Source of the DNA: an uncultured bacterium
GTDB taxonomy: Bacteria; Cyanobacteriota; Vampirovibrionia; Gastranaerophilales; Gastranaerophilaceae
NCBI GenBank assembly: GCA_905216055.1
Contig: CAJMSH010000010.1
Location: 1 to 53,606 of the forward strand
Direction of reading: 5' to 3'
Length of the DNA: 53,606 nt
This document shows, piece by piece, positions 51,440-53,606 of the stretch. Each line of letters begins with the position of its first letter. Within the stretch, counting starts at the first letter, position 1. Under the pieces are notes generated by a model. The model did no database searches, was not told the origin of the DNA, and worked only from the letters and a program-made list of their open reading frames with translations. Position numbers and translations under genes: made by a program.

Positions 51440-51975
51440 TGCTTAAAAGATACGCAAAATTCCTTGAAAAATTGGATAAAAGATTAGAAAAATATTTTGA
51501 AGAACAGTGCGAGTTTATCAAATGTAAACCCGGATGTTCTTCTTGTTGTGAGGTTGGTGAATATCCTTTTTCAAGATTAGAGCTTGAATATCTTATGTCT
51601 GGGTTTGTGGAATTACCTTTTGGAACAAAGCATATTATCAAGGAGGAAATTAAACGACTTAAAAAAGGTCATCCAAAATTGTACAAATGTCCGTTTTTGA
51701 TAAATAAGATGTGTTGCCTTTACAAATACAGAGGAATTGTTTGTCGTACACACGGGCTTGCGTGGTATGATGAAGAAGCAAACAGAATAAGACTTCCGTA
51801 TTGCGTGAATGTCGGATTAAATTACAGTAAAGTTTTTGACAGAGATACGGGCGAAGTTTTTTTGCAAAACCCGATTAGAGAGCGTTTGCGAATAGATACG
51901 ATATTAAGAAGCCCTGAAGCACAAGAATACGGACTTGAATGCGGAGAAATCAGACCACTAATTGATTGGTTTTAA
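51439..51975 (+). CDS. YkgJ-family cysteine-cluster protein
   Basis: A 178-aa protein with Cys residues in CKPGCSSCCE, then CPFLINKMCCLYKYRGIVCRTHG and LPYCVN, the pattern of YkgJ proteins, a probable zinc- or iron-sulfur-binding family of unknown role. It overlaps the preceding glycosyltransferase by one base, so translation is coupled. No signal peptide. Confidence 0.9.
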   Translation: MLKRYAKFLEKLDKRLEKYFEEQCEFIKCKPGCSSCCEVGEYPFSRLELEYLMSGFVELPFGTKHIIKEEIKRLKKGHPKLYKCPFLINKMCCLYKYRGIVCRTHGLAWYDEEANRIRLPYCVNVGLNYSKVFDRDTGEVFLQNPIRERLRIDTILRSPEAQEYGLECGEIRPLIDWF

Positions 51976-52038
51976 GGCAAAATATTATTTTGAATAATCT
52001 TCTTGCTTTTTTAGATAAAATTAATTAAAATGTGTATT

Positions 52039-52614
52039 ATGAAAGAAAGAGCTAAAAAAGAATTAGATAAATTATTACAAGGTAACAAAAATTTTGTAAA
52101 CGGTACATTGACATCTAAAAATATGTCAATTGAAACTTTGAAAAAATTTGCATTTCATCAAGAACCTTATGCCTGTGTTTTAACATGCTCTGATAGCCGT
52201 GTCGTTCCTGAAATTATTTTTGATTGCGGAATTGGAGAATTGTTTGTTGTTAGAGTTGCAGGCATGACAACAGGACCTAATGTTATTGAAAGCGTTGAAT
52301 ATGCTGTTAAAAAACTTGAGGTTCCTTTGTTGATACTTCTCGGGCATGATGATTGCGGGGTTATGAAATATGCTAAAGAGCATTACCCTGAACCGATGAA
52401 GGATTTTTCATCAATTTTGAAATGCGTTTATCCTGTTTTAAACCACAAGGAAGACATAACATGTCACAATTTCTTTGCTCAAGAACATACAAAATGGGTT
52501 GAGGATTACTTGATGCAGCATTCGGTTATTATTAATGAAGCTGTTAAGGCTGACAAGTTGGAAATTGTAAAATGTCATTTTGATCATTCAACAGGGTTGG
52601 TTAATTTAATATAA
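52039..52614 (+). CDS. Beta-class carbonic anhydrase
   Basis: About 191 aa. Zinc ligands and dyad: CSDSRV (Cys, Asp, Arg) and GHDDCG (His, Cys), all present and in normal spacing. It interconverts CO2 and bicarbonate; soluble. The first ATG at 52030 is three codons upstream; the site is weak at both. A terminator follows. Confidence 0.93.
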   Translation: MKERAKKELDKLLQGNKNFVNGTLTSKNMSIETLKKFAFHQEPYACVLTCSDSRVVPEIIFDCGIGELFVVRVAGMTTGPNVIESVEYAVKKLEVPLLILLGHDDCGVMKYAKEHYPEPMKDFSSILKCVYPVLNHKEDITCHNFFAQEHTKWVEDYLMQHSVIINEAVKADKLEIVKCHFDHSTGLVNLI

Positions 52615-52648
52615 AAAATTTTTGAATTAACAAATAGAAATTATAAAT

Positions 52649-52692
52649 AAAGACACGGAATGCCAATAACCTTACATCCCGTGTCTTATTTT
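52649..52692 (+). terminator. Intrinsic terminator after the carbonic anhydrase gene
   Basis: AAGACACGG pairs with CCGTGTCTT (52650-52658 with 52679-52687) and the sequence continues TATTTTAT. The loop is about 20 bases. Confidence 0.75.
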
Positions 52693-52756
52693 ATCGATTA
52701 CCTTTATGTGAGATTTTGCGTGTATGCGCTATATATTTATTGTTTATAAATTATCT

Positions 52757-52935
52757 CTGAGGGTAACCGTCCGTATCCCGCCGCTTATTTCGCAGGAAGT
52801 TTGCAGGTTATCACTGTCACCTGCTTCGAAAGTAAAGCGCAGATTTTGTGCACACTATTTTCTCATCTTTGTACATTAAGATGAGCCGCGCTTCCCTGCA
52901 AGCGTAATATTCGCATAATTCGGCTTTAAGGTACG
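52757..52935. ncRNA. GC-rich multibranched candidate structured RNA (strand uncertain)
   Basis: In an AT-rich genome this stretch is locally rich in G and C (23 of 40 bases at 52761-52800). An outer stem CGCTT + GCAGGAAG (52782-52799) pairs with CTTCCCTGC + AAGCG (52891-52904), with a 5' bulge. Inside are GCAGGT/ACCTGC (52803-52808 with 52819-52824), GCGCA/TGTGC (52837-52841 with 52847-52851) and CTCATCTT/AAGATGAG (52862-52869 with 52878-52885). No open reading frame. 6S, SRP, RNase P and tmRNA signatures were not recognised. It could be a free RNA or the leader of the downstream dehydrogenase. Confidence 0.55.
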
Positions 52936-53092
52936 AAATTTACAGTCAATTAACTGTACATATTTAGAATAATCTTTTTTTCTTGTTATTTCATTCGACT
53001 TTTTATCTATTTAATTAGTCTTGTTTATATACTTTTGTGCAATAGAAGTGGTGTATTTTTTAGGGATAATTTATGTGCAAGAGGAGATTTTT

Positions 53093-53606
53093 ATGGCAAT
53101 AAAAATGTTAGTATTTGATTATCGTGACAGCGAAAAAGAATTTTTCGGAACTCAAGAATTGGAAAATTTTGAGATAACTTTTTATAATGAAAGTTTGAAT
53201 GAAGAAGTCGTTGAAGAATTGCCGAAAGATATTTTGGATAGTGCTAGTGTAATAAGTGTTTTTGTAAATTCTGAAGTTAGCGAAAATGTTATCAATGCGT
53301 TTAAAAATTTGCGAATAATTTCAACGCGTTCAACAAGTGTTGAACATATAAATTTGAGGGCAGCTGAAGAGAAAAATATTGCCGTCATTAATGTTGAAGG
53401 TTATGGAGCAGTGCCTGTTGCTCAATATACAGTTGGTTTGCTAATCGCTCTTGTAAGACATATTTGCGCAGCTTGTCATTCAGTATCTTACGAGGATAAT
53501 ATTTTTACAAATTTTGTCGGACGTGATTTATCAACTTTAACCCTTGGTGTTATAGGTACGGGAAGTGTCGGGGTTAGTGTTTGCAATATCGCAAAATCTT
53601 TTGGTA
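53093..53606 (+). CDS. D-isomer-specific 2-hydroxyacid dehydrogenase (partial, cut by window end)
   Basis: AGAGGAGAT lies six bases before the ATG. The visible 171 residues include the substrate-domain STRSTSVEHINLRAAEEKNI and GAVPVAQYTVGLLIALVRH, and the NAD site GVIGTGSVGVSVCNIAKSFG (GxGxxG). It resembles D-lactate dehydrogenase-type enzymes of the 2-hydroxyacid family. The rest lies beyond the window. The candidate RNA is about 160 bases upstream. Confidence 0.88.
   Translation, partial: MAIKMLVFDYRDSEKEFFGTQELENFEITFYNESLNEEVVEELPKDILDSASVISVFVNSEVSENVINAFKNLRIISTRSTSVEHINLRAAEEKNIAVINVEGYGAVPVAQYTVGLLIALVRHICAACHSVSYEDNIFTNFVGRDLSTLTLGVIGTGSVGVSVCNIAKSFG

Noticed and set aside
52757..52935. 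6S RNA, SRP RNA, RNase P RNA, tmRNA or cobalamin riboswitch
   Set aside because: Key signatures (tetraloop GGAA element of SRP, GAGGAAAGUC of RNase P, tRNA-like TPsiC of tmRNA, B12 box, rod-like 6S bubble) were not found on either strand.
1..53606. tRNA, rRNA or CRISPR array
   Set aside because: Scanned for the GTTCRA T-loop, 16S/23S conserved stretches and regularly spaced identical repeats with unique spacers; none was found. The palindromic arrays lack regular spacers.

Overview
The window is one 53.6-kb stretch of an AT-rich bacterial chromosome. It encodes a diderm: there is a signal-peptide-bearing porin-like beta-barrel, a DAP-type peptidoglycan precursor enzyme (dapF), an exported parvulin and a CtpA-type protease. 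Three things together suggest the non-photosynthetic Cyanobacteriota (Vampirovibrionia, Gastranaerophilales-like): base composition, many small lineage-specific proteins opening with a short M-x-I-x-x-(I/V) type N-terminus, and a probable replication origin beside dnaN, as known in Cyanobacteria. This placement is inference. No rRNA or tRNA gene and no CRISPR array was found.

Layout. 1-4.5 kb: palindromic repeats, a HAD phosphatase, a GNAT-like protein, a Nudix hydrolase, dapF, then rpsF-ssb-rpsR with two GGAGCG palindromes inside the operon. 4.5-8.2 kb: a compact five-gene minus-strand operon (two YbjQ proteins, an M48 membrane peptidase, two membrane proteins). 8.3-17.8 kb: an Orn/Lys/Arg decarboxylase, a porin, a small GGAGCG repeat array, hisS, a phosphoesterase, an XRE regulator facing a 52-aa gene, ctpA, aroK-aroB. 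17.8-19.5 kb: a restriction-modification island with a truncated XRE remnant, an endonuclease gene broken by an amber codon and an intact methyltransferase. 19.6-26.5 kb: a strong promoter with a structured leader and two small genes, der, a dense palindromic repeat array, metG and a GT-C glycosyltransferase.

26.54-26.89 kb is a candidate oriC: five exact TTTTCTACA boxes plus two variants, a 26-bp perfect palindrome, five consecutive TTA triplets (DnaA-trio-like) and an all-A/T stretch, followed directly by dnaN. Gene orientation changes from about even on the left to roughly 21:8 in favour of the plus strand on the right, as expected when leaving an origin.

28-53.6 kb: an unusual 705-aa protein with both a GHKL/Hsp90-like ATP-binding signature and a C-terminal HExxH zinc-protease signature, a Xer recombinase, aroC, c-di-GMP enzymes (a GGDEF protein and a GGDEF/HD-GYP hybrid), a family-2 glycosyltransferase beside an XRE regulator, hom and thrC, a TPR/phosphoesterase/MBL operon, a NhaD/ArsB-type transporter, an ArnT-like glycosyltransferase, a beta-carbonic anhydrase, a GC-rich multibranched candidate non-coding RNA, and the start of a 2-hydroxyacid dehydrogenase cut by the window end.

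A cross-cutting signal is promoter geometry. At least eight transcription-unit-initial genes (Nudix, hisS, phosphoesterase, aroK, der, xer, hom, a TPR gene) have a -10 hexamer exactly six bases before the start codon and no Shine-Dalgarno sequence, which predicts leaderless mRNAs. Many other genes have clear AGGA/GGAGG sites, so two initiation modes appear to coexist.
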